Source: Nyssa sinensis
Lineage: Eukaryota; Streptophyta; Magnoliopsida; Cornales; Nyssaceae
Direction: 5' to 3'
DNA length: 64,000 bases
NCBI GenBank assembly: GCA_008638375.1
Contig: CM018052.1
Span: forward strand, 7,051,506 to 7,115,505
Shown here: positions 34,801 through 46,030 of the stretch, one piece after another
Position numbering within the stretch: position 1 is the stretch's first letter
How the letters are laid out: each line of letters opens with the position of its first letter
Made by a program: the position numbers and the translations under genes
The notes under the pieces: generated by a model
Database searches by the model: none
The model's input: the letters and a program-made list of their open reading frames with translations, nothing else
Told to the model about the DNA's origin: nothing

Positions 34801-36616
34801 CCCGAGCATACCTCTTCCTTGCTCTATTTGACACTCTTGTAATAAGGGTGTCTGCATAAAGGACGTAAATGACATGGTTATTCTGCCTTTGAGGCTCATT
34901 CCGTCCTTCTCTCTACTCCTGTCTCTACTCAGGCCTCTGGTCTATCCTATGTTGAGGCTTGTCTTCATGGGGCTTCTGCCTCCCGTCTTGCTTAATGAAC
35001 TCCCGAAGACGTCTTCTCTTTATGAACTGCTCAACCTCATATCTAAGAGACCTGCATGAATTAGTCATATGCCCGTGATCTTTATGAAAATTACAATATT
35101 TACTTTGGTCCCGAAGGCTGGGATCTCCTTTTATCGATTCTGGCCATCTTAGGTTTTCCCGATCTCGGATTTGTCGAAATACCTGAACCAGTGTAATGTT
35201 CAAAGGGGTAAAGTTAATGAATTCCCTTGGTCTAGAATTATAAACAGCCCTGGGTGCCGTTCTCTTTTCTGGACTCCTGGCTCTCTTCTAGCTAGGGTCT
35301 CTTTTATGGTCGTCCTTCTTATGATCTTCCCTTTTCGGATTGTCCCTCTAGTTTGGCTCTTTGCCTTTTTGGGACGTGCGGTTAGCTTCCTTCAAGTTGA
35401 TATATTTCCTAGCCCGGTCCATTAATGCCGCCATGTCGGCAGGAGGGCTCTTTGTCAAGGAATCCCTAAAGCCTCCGTGAGCAAGACCAGAAGTGAGGGC
35501 AGCTATGAGAAAACCTAGGCTGCAGTCGGTTATCTCTATGAGTTCGGCATTAAAGCGTGTAATGTAAGCTCTGAGGGACTCTTCCTTAGTCTGTTTGACA
35601 TTCAGCAAGAACTCTTGTCCCCTTCTGAGCCTTCTGCTCGTCATGAACCTGTCCAGGAATTGCCTACCGAGCTCATAGAAGCCAGTAACTGAGTTCGGTG
35701 GGAGGTGGTGGAACCATTTTAGGGCAGTACCTTTTAAGCTGGTAATGAAAGTTCGGCACATAAAGGCATCAGAGGCCCCGTGAAGGGCCATTGTATGTTG
35801 ATAATGTGATAGATGATCTCCTAGGTCTCTAGTCCCATCGTATAAGGTGAATTTCGGTACAACGAACTTCCTTGGTCTTTCTTCTGACATGATGGCAGGG
35901 GTGAATGGGTTGGCAAGTCTTCTGAGTAGTCTGGCCAACTCATCCTGCTCTAGAGGGTTCTGGGCACCTCTCACAGCTACTGTTCAGTCCATAGATTCTG
36001 CAACTTCTTCGACCCTCCGTGGGTCTCTAGGCCGGACTTCTTGTGAACCTTGTCTTACAGCCTTGGCCTCAGTGTGGTCAGGCTGAACATGTCCCACGAA
36101 CTAAGGAGGGTTCTGAGGGTCCTGAGCTAGAGGGATTGGTGCCGCTTGGGGCTGAGGCTCCTGTGGTGCCGGATGTGCTCCCGAAGCTCTTGAAGTTGGG
36201 GCTCTAGTGGTGCTTCGGTAATGGATGTCAGGGACAAAGGCTGGCGTTCCCCAGCCCAGGGCTGCTGATGGCTGTGGATCTCTACCGACGTGAGCAGCAC
36301 CTTGGGGGTGCCCGAGCTAGTTGTTTGGAGCCTCCTCATGGGGCACTTTATTCGTAATGATAATAGGGGGTTGTGTTTCCTCAGCAACATTGACCGGCGG
36401 ATTTGGAGGACTCGTCCCTTGATTTTGTGTAAGCATTGCCAGAGTTCTGGATACGGCTAGTAGCTGTTCTTGCACTAGTTCGTTGTGTCGTTTGATTGAC
36501 TCAATCTCCTGTCGCATGGGATCAACCGTCGGCCCTCTTGCTCATACGGCAGGTGGCCAACGTTGAGAGTTTTGAAGATTTTGAGCGTTCTGCCTTGGTC
36601 GGAGATTGGGAGCCAT
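34801..36616 (-). pseudogene. gag: gag of element C, multiple TAG stops
   Basis: The likely start is the ATG at 36616 (MAPNLRPRQNAQNL). A Gln-rich coiled N-terminus (RQEIESIKRHNELVQEQLLA) is followed by a Pro/Ala linker, then the capsid domain at 35350-35975 (VVPKFTLYDGTRDLGDHL, GTALKWFHHLPPNS, ESLRAYITRFNAE) and, near 35080, the zinc-binding segment YCNFHKDHGHMTNSCRSL. That C-H-H-C form is typical of Tat/RIRE2-like elements. At least eight premature stops, mostly TAG, are scattered over the frame. Confidence 0.88.
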
Positions 36617-36675
36617 GATTTTCCGATAAGAAGGAGAATAAGCTTGTGAATAGAGCACTTGGAGATTTGTCATTA

Positions 36676-36690
36676 CCACAGACGGTGCCA
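36676..36690 (-). other. primer-binding site of element C (tRNA-Arg type)
   Basis: The minus strand reads TGGCACCGTCTGTGG two to three bases from the 5' LTR. It is one base away from TGGCGCCGTCTGTGG, the site used by RIRE2-like Tat elements. Confidence 0.82.
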
Positions 36691-36693
36691 AAT

Positions 36694-37240
36694 TGATGCT
36701 GCACTTTTTGGCTCGCAAGAAATCTGGGCTCCGCGACCTGAAGAACACTCAAAAAGGAATCAGAGGGCCACCGGATTGGCTCCGGCGGTAGCCGCTCCGA
36801 TGCTTAAGTCAATAAACTGAATCAAAAAGACTATAATGAAAGCCAAAGAATGAGCATGAAAATAAAGCGTACCTGTAGGGTTTAATTTATAGACTGTGGC
36901 CTTCCTAAGTTGATTAGGATTTAGAGCCATGAAAATAGGGATTTGATCATCGGAGATTACAGTTACCTTGTTGGACGTTGTATCAAAATAGAGATAACCA
37001 AGTGTGGCAGTTTCCTTGTAAAAAATTGTTTCCTTATTCTTTGCTCGACAAATATTAAGGAAATAACAAGGTCTGAACTATACGGAATACTCTGAATGAA
37101 TATTGTTCAGAGCATGAGATCTGAAGGATAAGTGCATGAGAGTGCTCTGAAGGCTTCGCCTACTCTGGATGATCGAGTTTTATTAGATCCGTAAGCACAC
37201 GTGTCTCAAGATGATTGGTGTGTCGGTTTGTGGTATATCA
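36694..37240 (-). repeat. 5' LTR of element C
   Basis: 547 bp, starting TGATGCTGCAC and ending GTGGTATATCA, partner of 10862-11409. Followed by the duplication GTTGG at 37241. Confidence 0.93.
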
Positions 37241-37245
37241 GTTGG
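37241..37245 (+). repeat. target-site duplication of element C (right copy)
   Basis: GTTGG, matching 10857-10861. Confidence 0.92.
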
Positions 37246-38366
37246 CTAACTTGGTTGCAGGTGATAGTGGGACTACAGAGGGTGTGTTACCACTAGTAAT
37301 GGATGAGTTTCCTGACGTCTTCCCGAATGATTTGACTAGTCTGCCCCTTAGACGAGAGATAGAGTTCACGATAGAGCTCATCCTCGGCACTGTACCCATT
37401 TCTATCCCACCTTACTGCATGGCTCCAGCTGAGTTGGGAAAGCTGAAGGAGTAGTTAACTGACCTACAGAATAAGGGGTTTATCTGTCCTAGTACTTCTC
37501 CGTGGGGTGCTTCAGCACTATTTGCGAAGAAGGATGGGACATTGCAGTTGTGTGTGGACTATAGGAGGCTGAACTGGGTTAGTGTTAAGAACAAGTACCC
37601 GTTGCCGAGGATCGACGACTTATTTGATCAGCTGAGGGGTTCAAGATGTTTTTCGAAGATTGATTTTAGATTCGGGTACCATCAGTTGAGAGTACGAGAG
37701 GAGGAGATAGCAAAGATAGCCTTCCACGCTCGCTATGGTCATTACGAGTTTGTAGTCATGCCGTTCGGTGTGACGAATGCCCCGACGGCATTCATGGACT
37801 TGATGCACCGTATTTTTGGTCAGTATATAGATCAGTTCATCGTGGTGTTTGTGGATGATATTTTGATTTACTCACTTTCTAAGGATGAGCATGCCTTTCA
37901 CCTACGAACTGTGTCACAGATTTTGAGGGAGCACCGGTTATTTGCCAAGTTCTCAAAGTGTGAGTTCTGGCTTCAGGAGGTACAATTTTTGGGCCATATT
38001 GTGTTAGGGAGTGGAGTATTTGTAGATCCTTCTAAGATTGACTCTGTTATGAATTGGGAGAGGCCGAAGAATGTGTTTAAGATATGGAGTTTCTTGGGGT
38101 TGGCAGGATACTACCGTCAGTTTATGGAGGGATTTTCTCATCTTGCCGCGCCGATGACTCGTCTGACGTGCAAGGGCGTTAGATTTGAGTGGACAGACGA
38201 CTGTAAGCAGTCATTTCAGGAGTTGAAGAGGAGACTGACTTCAGTGCCCGTCTTGATTATCCTTGAGGGAGGTTTGGGTTATACCGTGTATTGTGATGCT
38301 TCCCGAGAGGGATTGGGCTATGTACTGATGCAGAAGGGTAGAGTGGTAGCCTATGGCTCTCGTTAG
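37246..38366 (+). pseudogene. reverse transcriptase region of element B
   Basis: It begins with the protease-RT spacer (MDEFPDVFPNDL), then IPPYCMAPAELGKLKE, a TAG at 37452, [38 protein letters not shown], catalytic [11 protein letters not shown] near 37850 with both Asp present, FLGH and GLAGYYRQF, and the start of RNase H ([18 protein letters not shown]). The frame ends at TAG 38364, where relatives have SRQLK. The RT core is otherwise complete. Confidence 0.92.
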
Positions 38367-38700
38367 TTGAAGAGCCATGAGAAGAACTACCCCACACATG
38401 ATTTAGAGTTAGCTGCCGTCATCTTTGCACTTAAGAGTTGGCGACACTACTTATATGGGGTGAGGTTCGAGGTGTTCTCAGATCACAAGAGCCTCAGATA
38501 CATTTTCACGCAGAAGGACCTGAACCTTTGGTAGAGGAGATGGATGGAGTACATGGAGGACTACGACTTTGACCTTCAGTACTATCTTGGAAAGGCCAAC
38601 GTCATAGCAGATGCGCTCAATAGGAGGTCGAGGAGCACTGTGGCTAGCATTACTATCAGGGAGTGGGAGATGATAGGGGGACATTGGAGAGTTTGACGTA
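38367..38700 (+). pseudogene. RNase H of element B
   Basis: Continues after the TAG with [36 protein letters not shown], a TAG at about 38533 (RQRR expected) and [12 protein letters not shown] frameshift near 38680 separates it from the linker [10 protein letters not shown]. Confidence 0.87.
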
Positions 38701-40185
38701 GAGCTTGCCGAGTCTAAGGGACATGCCACATTGTTCAGTGTATGTGCACAGCCTTCGCTGTTGAGCAGGGTTATTAAGGCACAGTTACAGGACATAAGGG
38801 CAGAGCAGATTAGAGCATGAGTTGCTAGTCCTAAGGGATTTGAGGAGTGGATAGTCCATTCTGACCTTGGCTTAAGATATATGGGTAGAGTCTTTGTCCC
38901 CGAGACTCTTAGGGCCGATGTCTTTAGAGATTTCCATCATTCACGCCTAGCAGTGCACCTAGGGGGCACTAAGATGTATCATGATCTACGCTGTCAGTAT
39001 TGATGGACTGGGATGAAGGCAAACGTAGTACAGTTTGTGTCTAAATGTCTCACGTGCCAGTAGGTGAAGGCTGAGCACCAGAGACCTGAAGGTTTGTTGC
39101 AGTCATTGCCAGTGGCTGAGTGGAAGTGGGAGCATGCTACCATGGATTTTATGATGGGTCTTCCGAAGTCAACTAGAGGTCACGATGCAGTTTGGGTTAT
39201 AGTGGACAGGTTGACGAAGTCTGCCTATTTCTTACCTATTAGAGCGACCGATTCATCGGATGTCCTTAGTAGGTTGTATATCCGAGAGATAGTACGACTA
39301 CATGGGGTTCCCGGGTCCATTGTTTCAGACAGAGACCCACGTTTCACTGCACGGTTTTGGCAAAGTCTTCAGACAGCCTTAGGGACTCAGCTACAGTTTA
39401 GTACTGCCTTTCACCCTTAGACTGATGGGCAGTCAGAGCGTACCATTCAGATTTTAGAAGACATGCTTAGGGCCTGTGTCATGGACTTCAGGGATAGCTG
39501 GGAGGATCACCTTGCTTTAGTAGAGTTTGCCTACAACAACAGCCATTAGTCCAATATTAAGATGGCACCATTCGAGGCATTGTACAGTAGGTCGTGTCGT
39601 TCACCTGTATGTTGGATTGAAGTGGGAGAGACTGCTGTTTTAGGGCCCGACTTAGTCTGTGAGATCACAGAGAAGATACAAGTGATCAGGCAACATCTAC
39701 TGACAGCACAAACCCGCTAGAAGAGCTATGCAGACAAGAGGCGACGACTTCTGCCATTTGATGTTGAGGGACATGTGTTCCTCAAGGTAGCCCCACGGTG
39801 AGGATTGAGGAGATTTGGGCGCAGTGGGAAGCTGTCACCATAGTTTATAGACCCATTTGAGATCCTTGGGAAGGTTGGTGAGGTGGCCTATAAGCCAGCA
39901 TTACCGCCACAGCTATCTGGGTTCATGATTTCTTCAATGTGTCAATGTTGAGGAAGTATGAGCCCGACCCCTCACATGTAATAGACTGGGTAGATCTTTA
40001 GTTGGAGGGTGACATTTCTTATGATCAAAGGCCCGTAGAGATATTGGACTCAAGGGACCAGGTTTTGCGAGGCAGGACCATCCCTTTGGTCAAGGTTCGT
40101 TGGAACCATCATGGGGTCGAGAAGGCTACTTAAGAATGTGAGGCTGAGGTCCGTGCTAGGTATCCCGAGTTGTTTGTTCATTCAT
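38701..40185 (+). pseudogene. int: integrase and chromodomain-like tail of element B
   Basis: Zinc-binding region at 38935-39065 (HHSRLAVHLGGTKMYHDL ... CLTCQ), catalytic core with [30 protein letters not shown] and DGQSERT, then a degenerate GPFEILGKVG region and a tail with VEILDSRDQVL, IPLVKVRW and ATWECEAEVRARYPELF near 40150. Stops: TGA at 39002 (TGG lost) and TAG at 39061, 39418, 39548 and 39718, each where relatives have Gln. More TAGs lie at 39843 and 40000. Confidence 0.88.
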
Positions 40186-40224
40186 GTATGCTTTTTTTTT
40201 TAAATTTCGGGACGAAATTTCTTT

Positions 40225-40237
40225 AAGGAGGGAAGGA
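40225..40237 (+). other. polypurine tract of element B
   Basis: AAGGAGGGAAGGA immediately before the 3' LTR start TGTAAAGACCC. Confidence 0.9.
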
Positions 40238-40528
40238 TGTAAAGACCCGAGATTTTTTTTTTTTTTATAAATATTTTTTAATGAATATGTGTGTATGTGT
40301 GAAATGTGTATGAGATAGTGTATGGTGTATGTATGTATGTACGTATGTATATGTATATGATGTTATATATTGTATATATATATATATATATACATTTATT
40401 CAACTATATATATATAAGCATACACACTGATGGGAAACAGGCTGTAGGTGCTGCTATGTGTGCATGTGTGCTACTATGTAGGTGTGTGAGGCTGGAAGGA
40501 CGGCTGAGAGTGTGGATATATGTGTGTG

Positions 40529-40564
<36 letters not shown>

Positions 40565-41567
40565 ATAAACCAACAATGTCAACTTGCATTAAATATAAGC
40601 TGTGATGGACAGAAAGGGAAGTCAGAAAAGAAAGGAAAAGGGTGGGCTACTGTAGGAGGGTTACGTGAGGTTATGTATATGGTGTGTATATAGGGATGGG
40701 TGTGTCAGTTAAAGAGAACAAAAAGAAAGAAAAATAGAAATAGAAACCGAGAAGCAAACGGAGATTCTAGAGTTCAAAAGCTAGGACCAGGGATTAGAAC
40801 AGAAGAGAAAGAGAGAGGAACTACACCAGAAGAAGAAAACCAGAAAATTTGGTGAGTAGCTTAGCTTCTGTTTTAAATTTTTCAAAGCATGATGATTGGT
40901 TTTATTTATGAGGTCTTGTAGAGCATGAAAAATAGAGTTAAATGCAAAAGGAATCAATTTAAATGGTCCTAGAACAAGAGAGAAAAAACTAGTTACAGGT
41001 TATGTACAAAATTCGGATTTTTGGTATTTTATGTATGAAACTTAATCTAAATGACCTAGATCTAATCCTATAAGATGCAAAAAACAAATGGAAATGATTT
41101 GGGCTTGAAACAGTGAGAGAAAAGCCAAAAAAAATTGCAAAGTTGCAGTCAACCGGAGCTAGCCAAAAAACCGAACCAGCCACCGAACTTCCCTTTTTTG
41201 TGAGGCCTGAAGTGAATTTAGTGGGAAATCGACATTGGGGTGCTGGCCTTGGAAAAGAATAGAGTGAAACTACGCTTAAAAATACGTGAAAAATGACCGG
41301 AGATTGGTTACCGTCGCCGGAGATGGTGACGGAACCCTAGGGGCCTCCAACGAAAAATTGAAAAAGACGATGGGTGATTGGGCCTTTCTTTTCTTTTGAT
41401 CGTTGGGCTATTGGGTTGGGTTTTCTTTAAATATTTGGGTTTCTAAATAGTGGGCTGGTTTGGATTGGGCCTCATGGTTTGGGCCGCACAGGGAAAATGA
41501 AACAAGGGAATCAAATTCAAAAGAAAAAGGAAAAAAAAAAATAAGAAAAAGGGGGGGGGGGAAGTGC

Positions 41568-41656
41568 TGACCCAAGGAATCGAACCAGGGTGGGGCGCAT
41601 GGACTGTGGCACGTGGAGCCAGTTTGGACAGGTCAATCCCGTGTCCTATTATGCCA

Positions 41657-41658
<2 letters not shown>
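41568..41658 (-). other. tRNA-like relic with A and B box words in the LTR of B
   Basis: The minus strand begins GGTGGCATAATAGGA (A-box-like) and ends with GGTTCGATTCC, a perfect B-box, inside a hairpin-like T arm. The rest does not fold as a normal tRNA and the length (91 nt) fits at best a class II tRNA relic. It is not called as a working tRNA gene. Confidence 0.4.

Positions 41659-41660
<2 letters not shown>

Positions 41661-41697
<37 letters not shown>
41661..41697. repeat. (TA)n microsatellite
   Basis: About 18 TA units in the 3' LTR of B. Confidence 0.95.
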
Positions 41698-41701
<4 letters not shown>

Positions 41702-43362
41702 CTTAATAATTTAATTAAATTAAATTGTTTTAGTTATTTTAAATATCACAAAATGGCCCGGAGTCTAAATGAGACAAGTCATTAGTGTATTTTGACTATC
41801 TCGACCATTCTGAATCCAACGGTGAGGTCCGTGATGTGAGATGAGGTCCCAAAAAAATAAAAGACCCGTAGTAACATTACAAATTATCGAAAAGCCCCTA
41901 GGTTAAAATGCAGTCGAACGAACCCTGATTAAAGTAAACAAATAGTGGATTTTTATTATTTCGGGCATTCTAGACTCAACCATGGAGTCTGATTTACAAG
42001 AAGAGGTCTCAAGATGTAAGAACCCGTAAAAGTGTAAAATGACCGCTTTACCCATTTTAGCCTGAATATCCAAATTGAACTCCGCGAAAGCCTAAACCAA
42101 CTTTCTTCGACATTCCAGACTCAATGGTAGAGTTTATTTTAACAAAATAGAAACTCATAAAATAAAGACATAAAATTTGATGAATAGCATAATTCAAGTG
42201 GCAATAGACTAAGTTACATTTTATGATTTTAGGGACACCGAAAGGCAAGGAGAAGGTGGTCTGACCTTCTACATTATCACTGTTATTTCAGCTACATCAC
42301 GAGCATAATTTCTTAGGGTTGAGACCAACCCATCAGGTATGATATTTTGCTAAGTAAGAAATAGGATTAAGTTTAGGAGTAATTGCCATGCTGACTAAAT
42401 GATTCACATATTTGTTTGATTGTTTATGTGCTTATGTGTTTCTTGTTACCTTTTTGAAAGTTTGGTTAAGTGATGGATGTGATCATGACTATATGTATAC
42501 TCCATGTGTTAGCATAATGTGTAAATTATATTCTTCAAGAATTGTTGAGATTATGAGATATGTAACTTAAAGCATGTGTTTAAATGGACTATGTATGGCA
42601 TGTACCCTTGATGAAGGGATTTTATGATTGTAATGTTATTGTGTAATACATTGTCTAAAGCATACTTCATGTGTAGATAAGATGTTATTAAGATTACATT
42701 ATGGCATGGTGGAATCAGAGCATATTGGCATAGTGTGATTCCTTGAAAGCATGGTGTGGGTTGAGCATATGGTGCTATGCATTATGAGGGTGTAGATCCT
42801 GTGGTGAAAAACCCAAAATCGGCCATTGGTACTCGCATGCCAAACGGGGTCGGGACCGTGAAGCGAGACATACTATGGTACTTGCAGGCCAACGGGGAAG
42901 GATCGTAAAGCGAGACATGGGTGTGGCATAGAGTTTGCATGGGTGCATCACACATATTGTTCATGTACAGCATTGATGACAATGGATGACATGTAGAGAT
43001 AGATGTACATTTGCATATGCCACGCCTTAATTTGTTTCTTACATTAGCATTATATTATACCAACAGTTGAGCTGACCCATTCATGGGATACCATATTACA
43101 GATGACGCCCAGGCTACATGAGACTCGGTGATGTCTTAATAGAAGAAATAACTTGGAGTGTTTTGGCCCTTGGGGCATATTTTGAGATGTAAGGGCTTAA
43201 GCCTATAATGACATGAACAATTTGTTTTCTAGACTGTACTTTACATTTTATGTATTAACGAGGACAGATGCCTATCTAGTTTAACCCTTTGAATTTTCAT
43301 TTATTTACCTTTCTTGTTTTATATTGCTCACCCCCAGGTTCGTGAAAATTTAGGGCGTGACA

Positions 43363-44413
43363 CAAACTGTTTCCAATAGTCACATCATCTGTCACTACCG
43401 CTGCCTCCGTCAATCCTGAACCCCAAAATCGTAACATCTATACACACAATTCTGAGCTACCTCAAAAATTAAAACCATATATCATTCATGTTAACTTCCT
43501 GTAGGTCTGCCTCTTAATTTGAAGACTCTCTTCTTGGTCCATAACTCACAATTTGACAAACCATGACTAAGAATAGAGGAAGCAGTAGGCAAAGTGAGGG
43601 AAATTCTGCGATTTCTATCTAAACTCTTTTCTTTTTCCTTAACAATAGACACACAACTCTCTAGCGTTGCCCCTCAACCCTTTTTATTTTCTTCCTGAGC
43701 CGACCTTGAGGTCGGTGGCATTTGCCTCCTGCTCTTTTTCCTTTTTCTTTCTCTTTATTTATTTCTCCACCTGTTTCTCTTACTGCCTTCATTACTTACA
43801 TCTGTTGCCCACCACAATACACACCATATCCACGTTGCACACCTGAATCGGTATATATATATATATATATATAAGTATATGTATATCCCTGATCTCTATA
43901 TTATATTTAATATTTCTTTTAGTTCCGGCAGCTTCCACGGGAAGCTTTTTCTATATAATAATATATATATATATAATCTTTTATATGCCTATATACATAT
44001 ACAATCTGATATGTATATATATCTACATATTTTACGTCTTGATATATTTTATCATGTCATTTATATATAGTAATGTATCCAAATATCTCATGTAGTGGCC
44101 CCACTTTTTCTTTCAATAATTTCCTTTAGAAACTCCATGAAAAATATATTTTTAATATCTTTATTTCAAGACTTTAAATTATCATAAGCCAATAAAATTT
44201 CCATAAGACAAGACTCGGTTGATTTTAGGTTCCCGGTCGTATTTGATTTTCCCTGGAGTTGACCTTGATTTTTTTAAGGTCTCAGAATTATTTTGAAATC
44301 ATCATCCATTTCCCGTTTAAATTTATTAATTATTCTTTTTAAGGTCACTAATTAATAATTAGTGACTTAAGTATCATTTAATCGGGTCAGGGTGTTGTAG
44401 TCGGGGTATTACA
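43363..44413 (-). repeat. LTR fragment D (5' end of an LTR), target of element B
   Basis: The sequence right of B has the layout of a long LTR in minus orientation and ends GTCGGGGTATTACA, which in sense is TGTAATACCCCGAC. The rest of the LTR is displaced left beyond B. No polypurine tract precedes it on the minus strand, so D was probably a solo LTR inserted in the gag of element E. It includes TA-rich U3 sequence at 43850-44060 and no gene. Confidence 0.7.
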
Positions 44414-46030
44414 GAAAAGGCTCATCAATCAGGCTCAAAGGGCTTGCAAGTTGAAATCTTGACATGGGTGATAGGATAAATTTGGTTTTCCAAGTGATAT
44501 CCTCCTATCCTGGGAATTTATTTCTTTTAGGAAACGACCATATTTTTTAGACTCAAGATGTTGATGTCTACTTAGGGTCATCCTCTTTATCCTTCTTGGG
44601 ATGGTGTATGAATCAGACAAGACTCCCTTGAGATAAATGGATGAAGTGAAGAACAAAAAGAAAATCAAAATGATTGATGAAATTTGATGATGCTCAGATT
44701 CAAAGATTCAATCTTATTATGAATTTGATGACATTCATTTTCTTAAAGATTTAAAGAGTAAATCATGTAAAAAATATTTTATTTGAAAAGATGGAAATTT
44801 AGAGAACATTTATGAAATCTTCGTTATTGAACATAAGGAAAGACAAATAAAAACTATCCATGAAGACTAAAATATTCATCTTTGACTTGGCAAGTTTAAC
44901 TTCTCCACTCTTGATTGTGTGCTGATTGTGATTGGCCCTTTGGAGGGGGAGGCCTATGACCTTACTGTCAATTAGGTCTTGAATGGCATGATCTAAGAGC
45001 TTGGAAACAATCAATAGTGTGGCATGGGCATTGATGAAAAGCACAGTGTGAATTGGCATCATATGTCTTTAGTAGTAGATTTAGAAGGGGTCTTGGGTCC
45101 AATGGTTGAAGAAGTCTCCTCTCATGGAGCTTTTCAAAAACTTCACTTAGTGGTGTAGCCAGGTATGAATATGTCGGCAATGTGCGCCTTTGATATCGTT
45201 TTGGAGTATCTGAAGCAATGGACAAAGAAATGGGCCTTTCAGCTCTTAGGACATTCACAATGCTTATTCTTAACTTTGTGTCTCCTCTTTTCAAGGTCAC
45301 ATCATTGATTGCATCTTCAACCTAGGTCCCAACCCCTTTGAGGGCTCTAAAAGTTTCAAAATAGTGAGTAATAAAGGCTCACGGTAAATTGGGAGAAGAT
45401 TCTTTTTTACAATCTGAACTTACTCTCAACTTCGGTGGGCCTATTAACTATTTGGGCTGCCTTGGCCCTCCATTTGGTAATGAAAGTTGAAAGAGTTCCT
45501 TGGGCTCTTGTTTGGTGGTCTCAAGGACCTTGAAGATGGTTGCATGACTCTCACATAGAGCTTGAGATGGGTCTTTAGACAGGTGGTCCTATTGAATTTG
45601 TCCAAGTTTGGCATTTTGAACTTCTAAGGCAGGCAAATATTTGGGTAAAGGAACAGCTTATGAATATCAATCATGTCATCACGTCAGTTTAACTTGTAGA
45701 TTAAGGTTTCCATCTTCTCGAGCCTCCTAAAAAGAACTTTGTCATGGGATTTTGGTCTTTCAGTGAGCCCATTTTGTACGACCCTATCAAAAGGGTCATG
45801 GGCAGCTAGATTTTGAACACTGGATGTAGAGGCAGATCTTGGGCCAGTATCAGAGGCACTTACTATGGATTGGTCGGAGCATTATTAGGCCCTACTAGAA
45901 GTGGTGGAGGTGGTAGTTGTTGCTATGAAAACTCTTGAAAAGTTTGGGCGAGTCTTTGTGACTCTTCCCTTTGATCGGAGATGTCTTTCCTTTCGGCTAG
46001 TATCTGTAATTGTTCTTGATCCATGGCCAT
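44414..46030 (-). pseudogene. gag: degenerate Tat-like gag of element E
   Basis: Minus-strand remnants in order: MDQEQLQILAERKDISDQRE near 46024, STFITKWRAKAAQIVNRPTE near 45450, KKNLLPIYREPLL near 45400, VEDAINDVTLKRGDTK near 45310, a Pro-rich spacer with TPLSEVFEKLHERRLLQPL near 45130, and a histidine/cysteine segment HCAFHQCPCHTIDCFQAL near 45030 followed by AIQDLIDSK. This order is that of gag-to-protease regions of plant Tat-type elements. Frameshifts and stops are frequent, so this is an old fragment. It ends at 44414 where LTR D is inserted. Confidence 0.75.

Larger units (their letters stand above)
10862..37240 (-). mobile_element. Tat-lineage Ty3/gypsy element C (interrupted by element A)
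   Basis: Complete element on the minus strand with 547/548-bp LTRs, a GTTGG target duplication, a tRNA-Arg-type PBS, gag, protease, RT, RNase H, a second RNase H-like domain, integrase, a long 3' region with tandem repeats, and an antisense gene between integrase and 3' LTR. Extra RNase H and extra ORFs are known traits of the plant Tat lineage. After removing element A it is 11.6 kb. Numerous TAG codons and frameshifts make gag-pol defective. It sits in the pol of B, so it is younger than B and older than A. Confidence 0.92.
4153..43362 (+). mobile_element. Ty3/gypsy Tekay/Del-like chromovirus, element B (interrupted)
   Basis: Order on the plus strand is end of 5' LTR, PBS, gag, protease, RT, RNase H, integrase, chromodomain-like tail, polypurine tract and 3' LTR. 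It is interrupted three times: T1 in the 5' LTR, solo LTR S1 in the protease, and element C between protease and RT. Removing S1 and C with one copy of each duplication restores continuous reading frames across both junctions, which proves the insertion order. Many in-frame TAG codons make it defective. The pol motifs ([24 protein letters not shown], tail with IPLVKV) fit the chromodomain-carrying Tekay/Del clade. The start of its 5' LTR lies outside the window. Confidence 0.9.
40238..43362 (+). repeat. 3' LTR of element B (3.1 kb)
   Basis: Starts TGTAAAGACCCGAG and ends GGGCGTGACA. It contains TA microsatellites (40374-40392, 40540-40560, 41661-41697), a purine-rich leader (40720-40850), an antisense tRNA-like block (41568-41658), LTR modules (41770-42200), a two-copy repeat with GTGAAGCGAGACAT (42825-42918), and splice-like signals: acceptor ending 42232, donor TCAG|GTATGA at 42337, acceptor CATATTACAG ending 43101. 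No protein gene is credible. Confidence 0.92.

Noticed and set aside
41568..41658. Functional tRNA gene
   Set aside because: B-box is perfect but no acceptor stem or anticodon arm can be formed; kept only as a relic.
43363..44413. 3' LTR of element E
   Set aside because: No polypurine tract precedes it on the minus strand and it interrupts the E gag, so it is better read as a separate LTR insertion (D).
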